A stretch of 64,000 nt of DNA from Porticoccaceae bacterium (GCA_029248755.1 JAQWIR010000015.1:1-64000); one strand, 5' to 3'. Shown: positions 42,330-54,320, counted from the stretch's first letter. Notes: a model not told the origin generated them from the letters alone. Numbers and translations: made by a program.

Positions 42330-44123
42330 TTGACCGATCTTAGTCACATTAGAAATTTTTCCATTATCGCCCATATTGACCACGGCAAATCAACCATTGC
42401 CGATCGATTTATACAGCTCTGTGGCGGCTTAAGTGAACGTGAAATGGCTTCTCAAGTCCTAGACTCTATGGATATAGAGCGCGAGCGCGGTATTACCATC
42501 AAAAGTCAAAGTGTTACCTTGCCCTTTAAGGCCAAAGACGGAAACACTTATCAGCTTAACTTTATTGACACCCCTGGCCATGTGGATTTTACCTATGAAG
42601 TGTCGCGATCTTTGGCTGCTTGTGAGGGCGCGCTATTGATAGTCGATGCGGCTCAAGGGGTTGAAGCGCAGTCGGTGGCTAATTGTTACACCGCGATTGC
42701 CCAAGGTTTAGAAGTTATTCCAGTTTTGAATAAGATGGATCTTCCTCAGGCAGAGCCAGAAAAGGTCATCAATGAAATTGAAAATATTATTGGTATTGAA
42801 GCCACGGATTCTGTTCGTTGTAGCGCTAAAACCGGTGATGGTATCAGTGATATTCTTGAAGAATTAGTGATGCAAGTGCCGCCACCTGTTGGCAATGTAG
42901 ATGCGCCACTTCAGGCGTTAATTATTGATTCTTGGTTTGATAATTACCTCGGTGTTGTGTCGCTGGTGCGAGTGATGCAGGGTACTTTGCAAGTTAAAGA
43001 CAAAATTATGGCGAAGTCCTTGGGTAAATCCCATGTGGTGGACAGTGTTGGAGTCTTCACCCCTAAACGCCATCCAACCGGTGTACTTAAAGCGGGTGAA
43101 GTTGGCTTTATGGTTGCCGGTATCAAAGATATCTTAGGTGCACCTGTAGGCGATACTATCACTCATATGAGTAGTGCTGAAGCTGAGGCATTACCAGGAT
43201 TTCAGAAAATAAAGCCTCAGGTCTATGCGGGTATGTTCCCCGTTGATTCCGATGATTTTGAAGATTTTCGCGAGGCATTGGCTAAGTTAGCAGTCAATGA
43301 TGCATCGCTATTTTATGAGCCCGAGAGCTCTGATGCTCTTGGCTTTGGTTTTCGTTGCGGCTTTTTGGGTATGCTGCATATGGAAATTATTCAGGAGCGT
43401 CTAGAGCGGGAATATGATCTTGATCTTATTACTACCGCGCCTACGGTGGTTTATGAAATTGTCACCAACAAGGCTGAGACCCTGTATATCTCTAACCCAT
43501 CCAATTTGCCAGATCCGGCAGCGATTGATGAAATGCGCGAGCCAATCTGCGAGGCCAATATACTAGTGCCTAAAGACTATGTGGGCAATGTGATTGCGCT
43601 ATGTGTTGAAAAGCGCGGAGTACAAAAAGATATGCAATTTATCGGTGGTCAGGTATCCATAAGTTATGATTTGCCTATGAGTGAAGTGGTCATGGACTTT
43701 TTTGACCGTCTGAAGTCAGTGAGTCGTGGTTTCGCTTCTCTAGATTACAGTTTTACACGTTTTCAAATAGCTTCATTAGTTAAGCTTGATATCTTAATTA
43801 ATGGCGATAAAGTCGACGCACTGGCAGCAATTATCCATCGTGATCATGCGGTGCAAAAAGGCCGTAATCTGGCGGATAAAATGAAAGAATTAATTCCTCG
43901 ACAGATGTTTGATGTAGCGATTCAGGCGGCGGTTGGCGGTAGTGTTGTGGCACGAACCACGGTTAAGGCACTGCGCAAAAACGTAACGGCTAAGTGTTAT
44001 GGTGGTGATGTTACAAGAAAGAAGAAATTACTAGAAAAACAAAAAGCCGGTAAAAAACGCATGAAGCAAGTAGGGCGAGTGGAGATTCCACAGGATGCCT
44101 TCCTTGCTGTGCTTAAGACATAA
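42330..44123 (+). CDS. lepA: Elongation factor 4
   Basis: [29 protein letters not shown]; start trimmed to TTG before TDLSHIRNF. Confidence 0.98.
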   Translation: MTDLSHIRNFSIIAHIDHGKSTIADRFIQLCGGLSEREMASQVLDSMDIERERGITIKSQSVTLPFKAKDGNTYQLNFIDTPGHVDFTYEVSRSLAACEGALLIVDAAQGVEAQSVANCYTAIAQGLEVIPVLNKMDLPQAEPEKVINEIENIIGIEATDSVRCSAKTGDGISDILEELVMQVPPPVGNVDAPLQALIIDSWFDNYLGVVSLVRVMQGTLQVKDKIMAKSLGKSHVVDSVGVFTPKRHPTGVLKAGEVGFMVAGIKDILGAPVGDTITHMSSAEAEALPGFQKIKPQVYAGMFPVDSDDFEDFREALAKLAVNDASLFYEPESSDALGFGFRCGFLGMLHMEIIQERLEREYDLDLITTAPTVVYEIVTNKAETLYISNPSNLPDPAAIDEMREPICEANILVPKDYVGNVIALCVEKRGVQKDMQFIGGQVSISYDLPMSEVVMDFFDRLKSVSRGFASLDYSFTRFQIASLVKLDILINGDKVDALAAIIHRDHAVQKGRNLADKMKELIPRQMFDVAIQAAVGGSVVARTTVKALRKNVTAKCYGGDVTRKKKLLEKQKAGKKRMKQVGRVEIPQDAFLAVLKT

Positions 44124-44150
44124 TAGTCAAAGCAAACGGAGAATCTGATT

Positions 44151-44882
44151 TTGGATTTCAATTTTGAGTTAATTCTGACAGTCATATTTTTTATCTGTGG
44201 CCTGTGTTGGCTTATGAATAAGTCAATTCGTGCTGATGAAGACTCCTTAATTGGTTTTTTTGCTTCTTTAGCACCCGTACTTGGTTTTGTGCTGGTTTTG
44301 CGCTCATTTATTGCCGAGCCATTTCAAATCCCCTCAAAATCAATGGTGCCAACATTAAAGGTTGGCGATTATATTCTGGTCAATAAATGGATTTATGGCG
44401 TGAGATTGCCTGTTCTCCATACCAAAATAATTGATGTATCCCTGCCTGAACGTGGCGATGTTATGGTTTTTTATCCGCCACACGAGGATCGATACTTTAT
44501 TAAGCGGGTGATTGGCTTGCCTGGCGATAAAATTAATTTAATTAAAGGCCAATTATTTATTAATGGCGAAAAAATGGCGCAAAAGGCTTATATTGACGAG
44601 CCCGCGGCACCGAGATCTGTAGTGATGATGGAAGATTTGGGCAGCACTGAACATCTAATGCAGCGCCGCAACTTGCCTACGCGATTAAGCCTTAACTTCT
44701 CTACCACCGTTCCTAATGGTCATTATTTTATGATGGGTGATAATAGGGATAACTCCAGTGACAGTAGAGTATGGGGTCCCGTCCCCGAAAACCGAATTGT
44801 CGGTAAAGCGTTCGCTCGATGGATGTTTTGGGATAGCTTTACCAGCCTACCAAGCTTTGAGCGCGCAGGTAAAATCCAATGA
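44151..44882 (+). CDS. lepB: Signal peptidase I
   Basis: EPFQIPSKSMVPTLKVGDYILV, RGDVMVFYPP, YFIKRVIGLPGD, MGDNRDNSSDSR; non-ATG start. Confidence 0.97.
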   Translation: MDFNFELILTVIFFICGLCWLMNKSIRADEDSLIGFFASLAPVLGFVLVLRSFIAEPFQIPSKSMVPTLKVGDYILVNKWIYGVRLPVLHTKIIDVSLPERGDVMVFYPPHEDRYFIKRVIGLPGDKINLIKGQLFINGEKMAQKAYIDEPAAPRSVVMMEDLGSTEHLMQRRNLPTRLSLNFSTTVPNGHYFMMGDNRDNSSDSRVWGPVPENRIVGKAFARWMFWDSFTSLPSFERAGKIQ

Positions 44883-44898
44883 TTAATAGTCCCCTATT

Positions 44899-45585
44899 AT
44901 GAGCGCTGATATAGGTATTAAAAAGCTTCAACAGCGAATAGATTATAAATTTCGTGATCCAGAGTTACTTGTATTAGCACTTTCTCATCGCAGCTGTGGC
45001 GCCAAAAATAATGAGCGTCTCGAATTTCTTGGGGATTCAATACTAAGCCTGATTGTAAGTGATATTTTATACCAAAAATTTGCTGATTCGCGGGAGGGTG
45101 ATCTCAGCCGCATGCGCTCCCAAATAGTCCGTGCTGAATCACTGGCAGAGGTGGCAAAAAGTTTAGATTTAGGGTCTGAATTATTATTGGGTCAAGGTGA
45201 GATGAAAAGTGGCGGTCACCGTCGAGAATCTATTCTTGGCGATACGGTTGAAGCCCTTATTGGAGCAATTTATTTAGATTCTAATTTAGATGAATCTCGT
45301 CGATGTATTCTCAGCTGGTTTAAACACCTATTAAGCATTGCCGATGAGACAAAAACTGCCAAAGATGCCAAAACCTCATTGCAAGAATTTTTGCAACAGC
45401 GCGGTCATGCACTACCGCAATACAGAGTGATTGAAACAGGGGGCGAAGCCCATAGCCGCTTATTTACTGTAAGCTGTAAAATAGACTTATTAGACCGAGA
45501 GTTTACCGCTACCGCTAGCAGTAGACGTAAAGCAGAACAGATGGTGGCTGAAAAATTTTTAGCGACCCTAGAGATAGACCTTTGA
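44899..45585 (+). CDS. rnc: Ribonuclease III
   Basis: [31 protein letters not shown], dsRBD. Confidence 0.98.
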   Translation: MSADIGIKKLQQRIDYKFRDPELLVLALSHRSCGAKNNERLEFLGDSILSLIVSDILYQKFADSREGDLSRMRSQIVRAESLAEVAKSLDLGSELLLGQGEMKSGGHRRESILGDTVEALIGAIYLDSNLDESRRCILSWFKHLLSIADETKTAKDAKTSLQEFLQQRGHALPQYRVIETGGEAHSRLFTVSCKIDLLDREFTATASSRRKAEQMVAEKFLATLEIDL

Positions 45586-46481
45586 CTGATACTAAACAAT
45601 TTTGTGGCTATGTCGCTATTGTTGGCCGACCCAATGTCGGAAAATCCACGTTGCTCAATCATTTATTGGGCCAAAAGCTATGCATTACCTCGCGCAAGCC
45701 GCAGACCACAAGGCACACATTATTAGGTATTAAAACAAAGCAAAATTATCAGACGATATTTGTTGATACGCCCGGTATTCACACCAATCAGGATCGCGCC
45801 ATTAACCGTGTTATGAATCGCTCTGCCACCAGTGTAATCGCTGATGTTGATGTGGTGGTATTTGTTTTAGATAGGTTCGAGTGGAGTGAAGCGGATGAAT
45901 ATGTGGCACGGCAGTTAAGTCAATCGCCGGCGCCGGTTTTAGTCGCTATAAACAAAGTGGATATGATTGAAGACAAAGACGCTATATTGCCACATATCGA
46001 ATTTTTAAGAGGCAAGATAGAAGCTGAGCAATTTATACCCCTTTCAGCCCTCCGCAAAACCAATATTGATGCTCTTGAAAGTAAAATTAATACCTACATA
46101 CCAGAGAATACCCATGTATTTCCTGATGACCAGATAACTGATCGCAGCGAACGTTTTTTAGCCGCTGAAATAGTGCGTGAAAAAATTACCCGCCAATTAG
46201 GTGCAGAATTACCCTATCAGGTCACCGTAGAAATTGAAGAGTTTCGCGTTGAAAAGAAAGTTACCCATATCAGTGCGCTTATTTTGGTCGAGCGCGAAGG
46301 GCAAAAGAAAATTATTATTGGCACCAGTGGTGAACGGCTTAAAAAAATAGGTCAGCAGGCGCGAGCCGATATGGAGTCATTATTAGACGCTAAAGTAATG
46401 CTTAAAACCTGGGTTAAGGTTCGAAGTGGCTGGTCTGATGACGAGCGAGCACTTCGCAGCTTGGGCTATACAGACGAGTAA
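45582..46481 (+). CDS. era: GTPase Era
   Basis: [37 protein letters not shown] domain. Confidence 0.98.
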   Translation: MTDTKQFCGYVAIVGRPNVGKSTLLNHLLGQKLCITSRKPQTTRHTLLGIKTKQNYQTIFVDTPGIHTNQDRAINRVMNRSATSVIADVDVVVFVLDRFEWSEADEYVARQLSQSPAPVLVAINKVDMIEDKDAILPHIEFLRGKIEAEQFIPLSALRKTNIDALESKINTYIPENTHVFPDDQITDRSERFLAAEIVREKITRQLGAELPYQVTVEIEEFRVEKKVTHISALILVEREGQKKIIIGTSGERLKKIGQQARADMESLLDAKVMLKTWVKVRSGWSDDERALRSLGYTDE

Positions 46482-46487
46482 CGCGCC

Positions 46488-47210
46488 ATGCGAGTTGAGT
46501 CAGAACCTGGATTTATTCTTCACACTTTTCCCTATCGCGAAACCAGTTTATTAGTCGATATTTTTACCCTTAATTATGGCAGAGTTCGCTGTGTTGCTAA
46601 GGGCTTTCGCAAGCCCAATAAAAAAGGCATAGCTAAAACACTTTTTCCCTATACCGAACACCATTTTCAATGGCAGGGTCGGGGTGAGCTAAAAACACTG
46701 ATCCAAGCAGACCCTGTTCAGGCGCCTGTTTTTTTAAAGCAAGAATCACTGTTTATTGGTCTTTATATCAATGAATTACTGTATAAATTATTGCATCAAA
46801 ATGACCCTCATCAATCGCTATATGGTTTTTACCAGCAATTGATGACACAGTTGTCCACCTCAGAAGTAGAGCAATCTGTTCTAAGGCATTTTGAGATGCA
46901 GTTGCTCGAAGAGTTAGGCTATGGCTTAGTCTTAGACACAGAGGCTGAAACAGGAGAGGCAGTTTCATCGGAATGTTTGTATTATTATATACCCGATCAA
47001 GGGCTTAAATTACTTCAAAACCAGGCTACAGATAATCGTCACGCTTTATCGGGAGCTGATATTATGGCGCTCAATAGGGGTGAATTTGAGCATAAATCAG
47101 TGCAAAGAACGGCTAAGCAACTAACCCGTCAAGTTATTGATTTTTACTTGGATGGCAAAGCGCTTAATAGCCGTGAACTGTATCGCCAACACCTTTTGAA
47201 TACAAAATAA
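46488..47210 (+). CDS. recO: DNA repair protein RecO
   Basis: GFILHTFPYRETSLLVDIFT, VRCVAKGFRKPN. Confidence 0.95.
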   Translation: MRVESEPGFILHTFPYRETSLLVDIFTLNYGRVRCVAKGFRKPNKKGIAKTLFPYTEHHFQWQGRGELKTLIQADPVQAPVFLKQESLFIGLYINELLYKLLHQNDPHQSLYGFYQQLMTQLSTSEVEQSVLRHFEMQLLEELGYGLVLDTEAETGEAVSSECLYYYIPDQGLKLLQNQATDNRHALSGADIMALNRGEFEHKSVQRTAKQLTRQVIDFYLDGKALNSRELYRQHLLNTK

Positions 47211-47219
47211 GAGCACATA

Positions 47220-47594
47220 ATGACCATAGCTATAGGGACAGATATTGTAGATATTCAGCGAATTGCCGATGCGGTTGAGCGTCAGGGCGATAAATTTGTG
47301 CAACGTATTCTTACGCAAAGCGAAATCTCAGAGTATCAAGCGCGTGGTCATTCAGTATCTTTTTTAGCCAAACGCTTTGCCGCCAAAGAGGCCATTGCCA
47401 AGGCATTGGGTACAGGTATTGGTCGCGGTATTAGCTTTCAGCATATGGTGATATCTAATAATGCAGAAGGCGTTCCTCAGGTAGAACTCAAAGATAATGC
47501 TGCTGAGCGATTAAACCAGATAGATGGAATTAATGTTTTATTAAGTCTATCAGATGAAAAAAACTATGCTTTAGCCTATGTGTGTATTGTCTAA
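47220..47594 (+). CDS. acpS: Holo-ACP synthase
   Basis: IGTDIVDIQRI, FLAKRFAAKEAIAKALGTGIG. Confidence 0.97.
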   Translation: MTIAIGTDIVDIQRIADAVERQGDKFVQRILTQSEISEYQARGHSVSFLAKRFAAKEAIAKALGTGIGRGISFQHMVISNNAEGVPQVELKDNAAERLNQIDGINVLLSLSDEKNYALAYVCIV

Positions 47595-47738
47595 ACCCTC
47601 TTTAAATTAAAATCTTTGCATAACAAAACCTGTTTATAAGAAAAATTTATTAGTTATAACTTCTTAGTAGGGGTAGATTGCGGTAATTTAGGGCACAATA
47701 GTCACTTATTGATACCAAACCATTATCGAGGCGAGACT

Positions 47739-48626
47739 ATGCAATACCCGACGATTGATCAAACAGTTGGCAATAGCCGCTTGGTGAGATTGCAACGTAT
47801 CCCGGGGAAAACCTCCAATACTATTTTGGCTAAACTCGAGGGTGATAACCCTGCCGGTAGTATCAAAGATCGTCCAGCGATCAATATGATTAAACAAGCT
47901 GAATTGCGCGGCGATATCAAACCCGGTGATCGATTGGTAGAGGCCACCAGTGGCAATACTGGTATCGCCTTGGCCATGGCCTCAGCTATGTTGGGTTATA
48001 AAATCACACTTATCATGCCAGAAAATGCCACTGATGAGCGAAAATGGGCCATGACCGCCTATGGCGCTGATCTTATTTTGGTTAGCAAAGAAGAGGGCAT
48101 GGAAGGCGCTCGAGATTTGGCAAGTACTATGCAATCTGAGGGCAAGGGTGTGGTGTTAGATCAGTTTAATAACCCCGATAACCCTATGGCCCATGTGAAT
48201 TCCACTGGTCCAGAAATTTGGCGTGATACTCAAGGTGAAATTACCCATTTTGTTAGCTCTATGGGCACCACAGGCACTATTATGGGTGTATCGGCCTTTC
48301 TAAAATCGAAAAATCCAGAGGTTCAGATTATTGGTCTGCAACCTGAAGATGGTGCCAGTATTCCGGGTATCAGACGCTGGCCCAAAGCCTATCTTCCCGG
48401 TATCTTTGAGGATACCAATATTGATAAAGTCATGGATATATCCCAGTCCGCCGCCGAGCAGACTATGATTAGATTGGCTCGCGAAGAGGGTATATTTGCT
48501 GGTGTATCCTCTGGTGGTTCGGTTGCCGCTGCGCTTGAGATAAGCAAGCAGGTAGAAAATGCTATTATTGTGGCGATTATTTGCGATCGAGGAGATCGTT
48601 ATCTGTCTTCAGGGTTATTTGCTTAG
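47739..48626 (+). CDS. cysM: Cysteine synthase B
   Basis: NPAGSIKDRPA, EATSGNTGIALAMA, GVSSGGSVAAAL; start trimmed to MQYPTID. Confidence 0.96.
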   Translation: MQYPTIDQTVGNSRLVRLQRIPGKTSNTILAKLEGDNPAGSIKDRPAINMIKQAELRGDIKPGDRLVEATSGNTGIALAMASAMLGYKITLIMPENATDERKWAMTAYGADLILVSKEEGMEGARDLASTMQSEGKGVVLDQFNNPDNPMAHVNSTGPEIWRDTQGEITHFVSSMGTTGTIMGVSAFLKSKNPEVQIIGLQPEDGASIPGIRRWPKAYLPGIFEDTNIDKVMDISQSAAEQTMIRLAREEGIFAGVSSGGSVAAALEISKQVENAIIVAIICDRGDRYLSSGLFA

Positions 48627-48657
48627 TTTTTCAATAGTGAGCTAAAAAGGAATTTTT

Positions 48658-49470
48658 ATGTCAAATAATTATTCTATATCCGATCTGCGCTACCTCATGG
48701 CGCGCCTGCGCGATCCTGAAACGGGTTGTCCTTGGGATATTAAACAATCTTATGCCAGTATTGCTTCTCATACGGTTGAAGAAGTGTATGAAGTGGTGGA
48801 TGCCATTGAGCGCAATGATCTGAGTGATTTAAGTGAGGAATTGGGCGATCTACTATTTCAAATTATCTTTTATTGCCAGTTAGCAGAAGAGCAGGGTGAG
48901 TTTGATTTTGATACGGTCATAAACCATATCACTTCTAAGCTGGTAAGGCGGCATCCCCATGTTTTTCCAGACGGTACCCTTAAATCAACCCGAGCCGGCT
49001 CTTCTATTGATGAACAGCAAATCAAACAAAACTGGGAAGCGATTAAGCAGCAAGAACGTCAAAATAAGGGTAATAGCGGTATTTTAGATGATGTGCCCAA
49101 TGCTTTGCCGGCTCAGTTACGCGCCACTAAATTGCAAAAGAGAGCGGCTAATTATGGCTTTGATTGGCCTGATATTAGCGGTGTATTTGATAAGGTTAAT
49201 GAAGAGCTCGCCGAGTTACAGTGCGAGGTTGATAGTGGAGATAAGGCGCGGCAGGAAGAGGAGCTGGGTGATCTGATGTTTGCCTGTGTTAATTTAGCGC
49301 GACACCTATCAATTGATCCTGAAAGAGCCTTGGCAAAAACTAATAATAAATTTAAGCAAAGATTTGAGTCTATGGATGCGAATTTGGACTTAAAAAACAA
49401 TCAATCCCTTGATACAGATAGCCTTGAGCAGGCTTGGAATAACGCTAAAAAGGCTGAAAAAAACAGTTAA
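48658..49470 (+). CDS. mazG: Nucleoside triphosphate pyrophosphohydrolase MazG
   Basis: RLRDPETGCPWDIKQSYASIASHTVEEVYEV, EELGDLLFQ repeated domain. Confidence 0.96.
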   Translation: MSNNYSISDLRYLMARLRDPETGCPWDIKQSYASIASHTVEEVYEVVDAIERNDLSDLSEELGDLLFQIIFYCQLAEEQGEFDFDTVINHITSKLVRRHPHVFPDGTLKSTRAGSSIDEQQIKQNWEAIKQQERQNKGNSGILDDVPNALPAQLRATKLQKRAANYGFDWPDISGVFDKVNEELAELQCEVDSGDKARQEEELGDLMFACVNLARHLSIDPERALAKTNNKFKQRFESMDANLDLKNNQSLDTDSLEQAWNNAKKAEKNS

Positions 49471-49609
49471 AAAAAGACGTTTCTTATTGACTAAACCGGG
49501 CGCTAGACTTGTTTGAATAGGCCAATAGGTGTATTGTTCTCACCCTCTTTTAGAGGTTGTTATTTAACCCGTAAAAACCTTAATAATTAAGCTTATAGGA
49601 AACTCATTA

Positions 49610-50260
49610 ATGCGATTGATTCTTCTAGGTCCCCCCGGAGCAGGAAAAGGCACTCAGGCACAGTTTATCTCTGAGAAATACGCCGTTCCACAGGTCTCTA
49701 CTGGCGATATGCTTAGAGCTGCGATTAAAGCGGGGTCTGAATTAGGCAAAAAAGTAAAAGATGTTATGGATTCTGGTGCCTTGGTATCCGATGAACTAAT
49801 TATTGCCTTGGTAGAAGATCGTATTCAGCAAGCAGACTGTGTTAATGGCTTTTTACTGGATGGTTTCCCGCGCACCATTCCTCAGGCACAGGCATTAAAA
49901 GATGCCGGTATTCCGATTGATTTTGTAGTTGAAATTTCTGTTGATGATGACCAAATTGTTTCGCGCTTAAGTGGACGTCGTGTGCATGAGGGCAGTGGTC
50001 GGGTTTATCATGTTGAGCACAACCCACCGCAAACAGCCGGTCAAGATGATGTTACTGGTGATACGCTAATTCAGCGCGAAGATGATCGTGAAGAAACCAT
50101 TCGCAACCGTCTTGAGGTTTATCATAACCAAACTGAGCCACTGGTGGCTTTCTACACTGATTTAGCTAGTTCAGCTGATCAAGCACCGGCGTTTAAATCG
50201 GTGGATGGTCTTGGGCAGTTGGATGAAGTTCAGGCGCGAATTGTCACTGCGCTAAGCTAA
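49610..50260 (+). CDS. adk: Adenylate kinase
   Basis: [28 protein letters not shown]. Confidence 0.99.
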   Translation: MRLILLGPPGAGKGTQAQFISEKYAVPQVSTGDMLRAAIKAGSELGKKVKDVMDSGALVSDELIIALVEDRIQQADCVNGFLLDGFPRTIPQAQALKDAGIPIDFVVEISVDDDQIVSRLSGRRVHEGSGRVYHVEHNPPQTAGQDDVTGDTLIQREDDREETIRNRLEVYHNQTEPLVAFYTDLASSADQAPAFKSVDGLGQLDEVQARIVTALS

Positions 50261-50359
50261 TCTGCTAGCCAGCACATTTCTAAAATCTGTTATGCGATTA
50301 AACTCTGGGTTAGGTATACTCTGGTTTTGATTTCTATTGGGTTTTGCACAGGCTAAAAC

Positions 50360-51070
50360 ATGACCACAATTCTGGCGGTTGATACTTCTACTGAAGCCTG
50401 TTCTGTCGCGCTTCAGATTGGCAATAAAACCATTGCTAAATTCGCCGATGAGCCGCGTTCCCATTCCCGCTTGTTAATGCCTATGGTGCAGCAGGTTTTA
50501 GCTGAGGCCCAAATTAAGGTTAATCAGTTAGATGCTATTGGCGTTAGTATAGGTCCCGGGTCATTTACGGGTTTACGTATAGGTTTTGCCGCCGTTCAAG
50601 GCATGGCCTATGGTGCGGATATTCCTGTAGTACCGATATCTACTTTAAAGTTGATGGTGGCGACTTATTCGCGGCAACAAAACACAGCAGTGGGTGAAAT
50701 AACTGCTCTACTTGATGCGCGAATGTCTGAATTTAATCTGGGAAGATACAAACTAGAGGATAATGATCAGATTGTCGCACTAGAAGACGATCGGCTAGTG
50801 TCTGCAGAGCAGGTAATAGCGCTAATAGAAGCCAATAATCCGAGTGCGATAATTGGTGATTCTGGCAACCTTTTTGAAACTGCGCCTCAGCTAGCGGATC
50901 AATTTACCCAGATCTATCCTAATGCCATTGATATATTACCTATGGCTCTACAACAGTTTAATCAGGACTTAGCGGTTAATATTGAATCTATCGATTTGGT
51001 GTATTTGCGCGGGACTGAGGCATGGCAAAAGAGAAAACGCTTAAGAGCACCAGCGGAAGAGGTTAACTAA
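50360..51070 (+). CDS. tsaB: tRNA t6A modification protein TsaB
   Basis: ILAVDTSTEACSVAL, HSRLLMPMV, GPGSFTGLRIG. Confidence 0.95.
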   Translation: MTTILAVDTSTEACSVALQIGNKTIAKFADEPRSHSRLLMPMVQQVLAEAQIKVNQLDAIGVSIGPGSFTGLRIGFAAVQGMAYGADIPVVPISTLKLMVATYSRQQNTAVGEITALLDARMSEFNLGRYKLEDNDQIVALEDDRLVSAEQVIALIEANNPSAIIGDSGNLFETAPQLADQFTQIYPNAIDILPMALQQFNQDLAVNIESIDLVYLRGTEAWQKRKRLRAPAEEVN

Positions 51071-51876
51071 TGGATTTTATTCAAGCATTTTGGCTTGCTT
51101 TGGTACAGGGCTTAACCGAATTTTTACCCATCTCTAGCTCTGCCCATTTAATTTTACCTTCGGCTATTTTGGGCTGGCAGGATCAGGGTTTAGCCTTTGA
51201 TGTGGCTGTGCATGTGGGCTCATTAATTGCTGTTTTGGCTTATTTTAAAAATGACGTATTAAAGCTCATTAAATCTTGGATCGGTTCAACCTTTTTAGGT
51301 CGTGCCAGTAACGCCGAAAGCCAAATGGCGTGGTTTATTATTATGGCTACTATACCCGCCGCACTGGTGGGACTATTAGCGGGTGGCTTTATTGAGCTGC
51401 ATCTGCGCTCCATTGCGGTGATTGCAACCACTACTATTGTTTTTGGCTTGTTATTGGGATGGGTTGATTGGCGTGTTCGCGGCGCTAAAACCTTACAGAA
51501 TATTACCTGGAAATCAGCGCTAATTATTGGTCTAGCTCAGGCGTTAGCACTGATACCCGGTACCTCAAGATCAGGCATTACCATTACTGCCGCATTAGCC
51601 TTGGGTTTTGACCGCAATTCAGCCGCGCGACTCTCTTTTTTATTGGCTATTCCGATTATTGTTCTTAGCGGTGGTTATCAAGGTTTACAGCTAATGGCAG
51701 AGTCATCAGTGCCTTGGCTTGAAATCGCCTTTGGCACAGTAATTTCTGGGGTTACTGCTTACTTATGCATCCATTACTTTCTGCGCCTAGTAAGTAAAAT
51801 AGGTATGTTACCCTTTGTTATTTATCGACTAATTTTGGGTGTTATTTTAATCCTCATATACAATGGCGTGATTTAA
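51070..51876 (+). CDS. uppP: Undecaprenyl-diphosphatase UppP/BacA
   Basis: ALVQGLTEFLPISSSAHLIL, PGTSRSGITI. Confidence 0.97.
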   Translation: MDFIQAFWLALVQGLTEFLPISSSAHLILPSAILGWQDQGLAFDVAVHVGSLIAVLAYFKNDVLKLIKSWIGSTFLGRASNAESQMAWFIIMATIPAALVGLLAGGFIELHLRSIAVIATTTIVFGLLLGWVDWRVRGAKTLQNITWKSALIIGLAQALALIPGTSRSGITITAALALGFDRNSAARLSFLLAIPIIVLSGGYQGLQLMAESSVPWLEIAFGTVISGVTAYLCIHYFLRLVSKIGMLPFVIYRLILGVILILIYNGVI

Positions 51877-51905
51877 AGCTAGATCTTCAATAGATAGGAA
51901 CCACC

Positions 51906-53222
51906 ATGGATCAAACGGAAAACCAATTTAACCAACAGCTTTGTGCCTTTTTAGATGCATCGCCGACCCCATTTCATGGGGTGTCGACTATGGTGTCCCT
52001 GTTATCTGAAGCGGGTTTTACTGAGTTATCTGATGATCAATCATGGTCGCTAAAGCAGGGCGGCAAATACTATGTGGTGCGCAATGGCTCGTCTATTGTG
52101 GCCTTTGTTAATGGCTCTGAAGCGGTATCCAAATCTGGTGTAAGAATTGTCGGCGCCCATACTGATAGCCCATGCCCCATGCTAAAACCTCAGCCAGAGA
52201 TACAGAAGGGTGGTTTTTGCCAGTTGGGGGTGGAAATCTATGGCGGTGCATTACTAAACCCTTGGTTTGATCGTGATCTATCGATTGCCGGTCGTGTGGT
52301 TTATAAAGATGCCAATCAAGAACTAAAGCAGACATTGATCAACTTTAAACACCCAGTGGCGACAATCCCCAGCTTGGCCATTCATTTAGATCGCAATGCC
52401 AACAAGGATCGGACTATTAATCCGCAAACGGATATTCCGCCCATAGTAAAATTAAATATGGGCAACCAAAAGTCCCAAAACTTCAGGGATATTCTGCAAC
52501 AACAATTTTTAACCGACCAAGATCAGGTGATGGATTTTGAACTCTGTCTATTTGATACCCAGCCAGCGGCCATGGTGGGTTTAGATCAAGAATTTTTGGC
52601 CTCGGGGCGTTTGGATAATCTATTAAGCTGTTTTGTGGCCACTCAGGCGTTAATAAAAGCCGATGGTACCCAAACCTGCATAATGGCCTGTAATGACCAT
52701 GAAGAAGTGGGCAGTGTCTCTGCTGTGGGTGCTGATGGACCATTTTTAGAGTCAGTAATCGCCAAGATAGCCGCTAATGAATCCGGTTCGTTAGATATCA
52801 GTGCAGTAATGGATAAATCCCTATTAATATCCTGTGATAATGCCCATGCGGTGCATCCCAACTATATGGATAAGCATGATGCCGACCATTTGCCCAGTAT
52901 TAATGGTGGGCCAGTGATTAAAACCAATGTCAAACAACGCTATGCCACCAATAGTGTCACCTCAAGCCGCTTTAAACAGCTGTGTGAACAGGCCAATGTG
53001 CCAGTGCAACAGTTTGTGTCGCGCAGTGATATGGGTTGCGGTAGCACCATAGGCCCCATTGCATCCTCTCGCCTTGGAGTAGCCACCATTGATGTGGGTA
53101 TTGCCCAACTAGCTATGCATTCTTGTCGTGAACTGACAGGATCTAAGGATTCTTTAAGGCTTGCGATGGTGTTGGGTGCATTTTTTAGTAGTGATGAACC
53201 TATGGGTTGTGATTGGGTTTAG
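51906..53222 (+). CDS. apeB: M18 family aminopeptidase
   Basis: IVGAHTDSPCPMLKP, NDHEEVGSVS, RSDMGCGSTIGPI. Confidence 0.95.
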   Translation: MDQTENQFNQQLCAFLDASPTPFHGVSTMVSLLSEAGFTELSDDQSWSLKQGGKYYVVRNGSSIVAFVNGSEAVSKSGVRIVGAHTDSPCPMLKPQPEIQKGGFCQLGVEIYGGALLNPWFDRDLSIAGRVVYKDANQELKQTLINFKHPVATIPSLAIHLDRNANKDRTINPQTDIPPIVKLNMGNQKSQNFRDILQQQFLTDQDQVMDFELCLFDTQPAAMVGLDQEFLASGRLDNLLSCFVATQALIKADGTQTCIMACNDHEEVGSVSAVGADGPFLESVIAKIAANESGSLDISAVMDKSLLISCDNAHAVHPNYMDKHDADHLPSINGGPVIKTNVKQRYATNSVTSSRFKQLCEQANVPVQQFVSRSDMGCGSTIGPIASSRLGVATIDVGIAQLAMHSCRELTGSKDSLRLAMVLGAFFSSDEPMGCDWV

Positions 53223-53312
53223 ATAAACAAGCGGTATTAATTGCTTGTAAAAGGTTGAGTAACTGAACAGAACCCTTATCATAGCTTGCTATATCCACCC
53301 AGAAGATTTTTT

Positions 53313-54320
53313 ATGAGCCAAAAAAGAGTTTTAACCGGTATTACTACCTCGGGTACCCCGCATTTGGGCAACTATGTGGGCGCTATTCGCCCGGCTGTTG
53401 AGGCGAGTCGCGATCAAAGTACGGAGTCCTTTTTCTTTTTAGCGGATTACCATGCGTTGATTAAGTGTCAGGATCCTGAGGCGGTGCATCAGTCTACGCT
53501 TGAGATTGCGGCGGCTTGGTTGGCGCTGGGCTTGGACCCTGAACAGGTGGTGTTTTATCGTCAATCGGATATCCCTGAAATCCCCGAATTAACCTGGTAC
53601 CTGACCTGTATGACAGCTAAGGGACTCATGAATCGCGCCCATGCTTATAAGGCGGCGGTGCAGGCTAATCAAGAAGCGGGTGAGGATGACGATCTGGCGA
53701 TTACTATGGGGCTATTTAGTTACCCAACTTTAATGGCGGCTGATATTTTGATGTTTAATGCCAGTGATATCCCTGTGGGTCGCGATCAGATTCAGCATGT
53801 GGAAATGGCGCGTGATATTGCTCAGCGGTTTAATCATCATTATGGCGAACATTTTGTATTGCCCTCGGCTAAAGTGGATGACAATGTAGCCGTGCTTCAG
53901 GGGCTAGATGGTCGCAAGATGAGTAAAAGTTATAACAACACAATTCCGTTGTTTTTAACCGAGAAAAAACTCAAGAAACATATCAATAAGATTAAGACTA
54001 ATTTACTGGAGCCGGGTGAGCCTAAGGATCCAGATGATTCTGCGGTTTTTCAGCTATGGCAGGCCTTTGCCACTGAGCAACAAACTGTAGAAATGCGTCA
54101 ACAGTTTGCTGAGGGTATTGCTTGGGGTGAGGCGAAAAAGCAGTTGTTTGAATTGATTAATAGTCAGCTAGCCGAGCCACGCGAGCGTTATAATCAGTTG
54201 ATTGAAAGTCCAGCTGAGGTAGAAAAGATACTCCAGAAGGGGGCTGAAAAGGCGCGAGAATATAGCGCTACTTTAATCACTCAGGTTCGAAAGGCTGTGG
54301 GTATTCGTCCCTTAGGTTAA
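53313..54320 (+). CDS. trpS: Tryptophanyl-tRNA synthetase
   Basis: [28 protein letters not shown]; start trimmed. Confidence 0.97.
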   Translation: MSQKRVLTGITTSGTPHLGNYVGAIRPAVEASRDQSTESFFFLADYHALIKCQDPEAVHQSTLEIAAAWLALGLDPEQVVFYRQSDIPEIPELTWYLTCMTAKGLMNRAHAYKAAVQANQEAGEDDDLAITMGLFSYPTLMAADILMFNASDIPVGRDQIQHVEMARDIAQRFNHHYGEHFVLPSAKVDDNVAVLQGLDGRKMSKSYNNTIPLFLTEKKLKKHINKIKTNLLEPGEPKDPDDSAVFQLWQAFATEQQTVEMRQQFAEGIAWGEAKKQLFELINSQLAEPRERYNQLIESPAEVEKILQKGAEKAREYSATLITQVRKAVGIRPLG

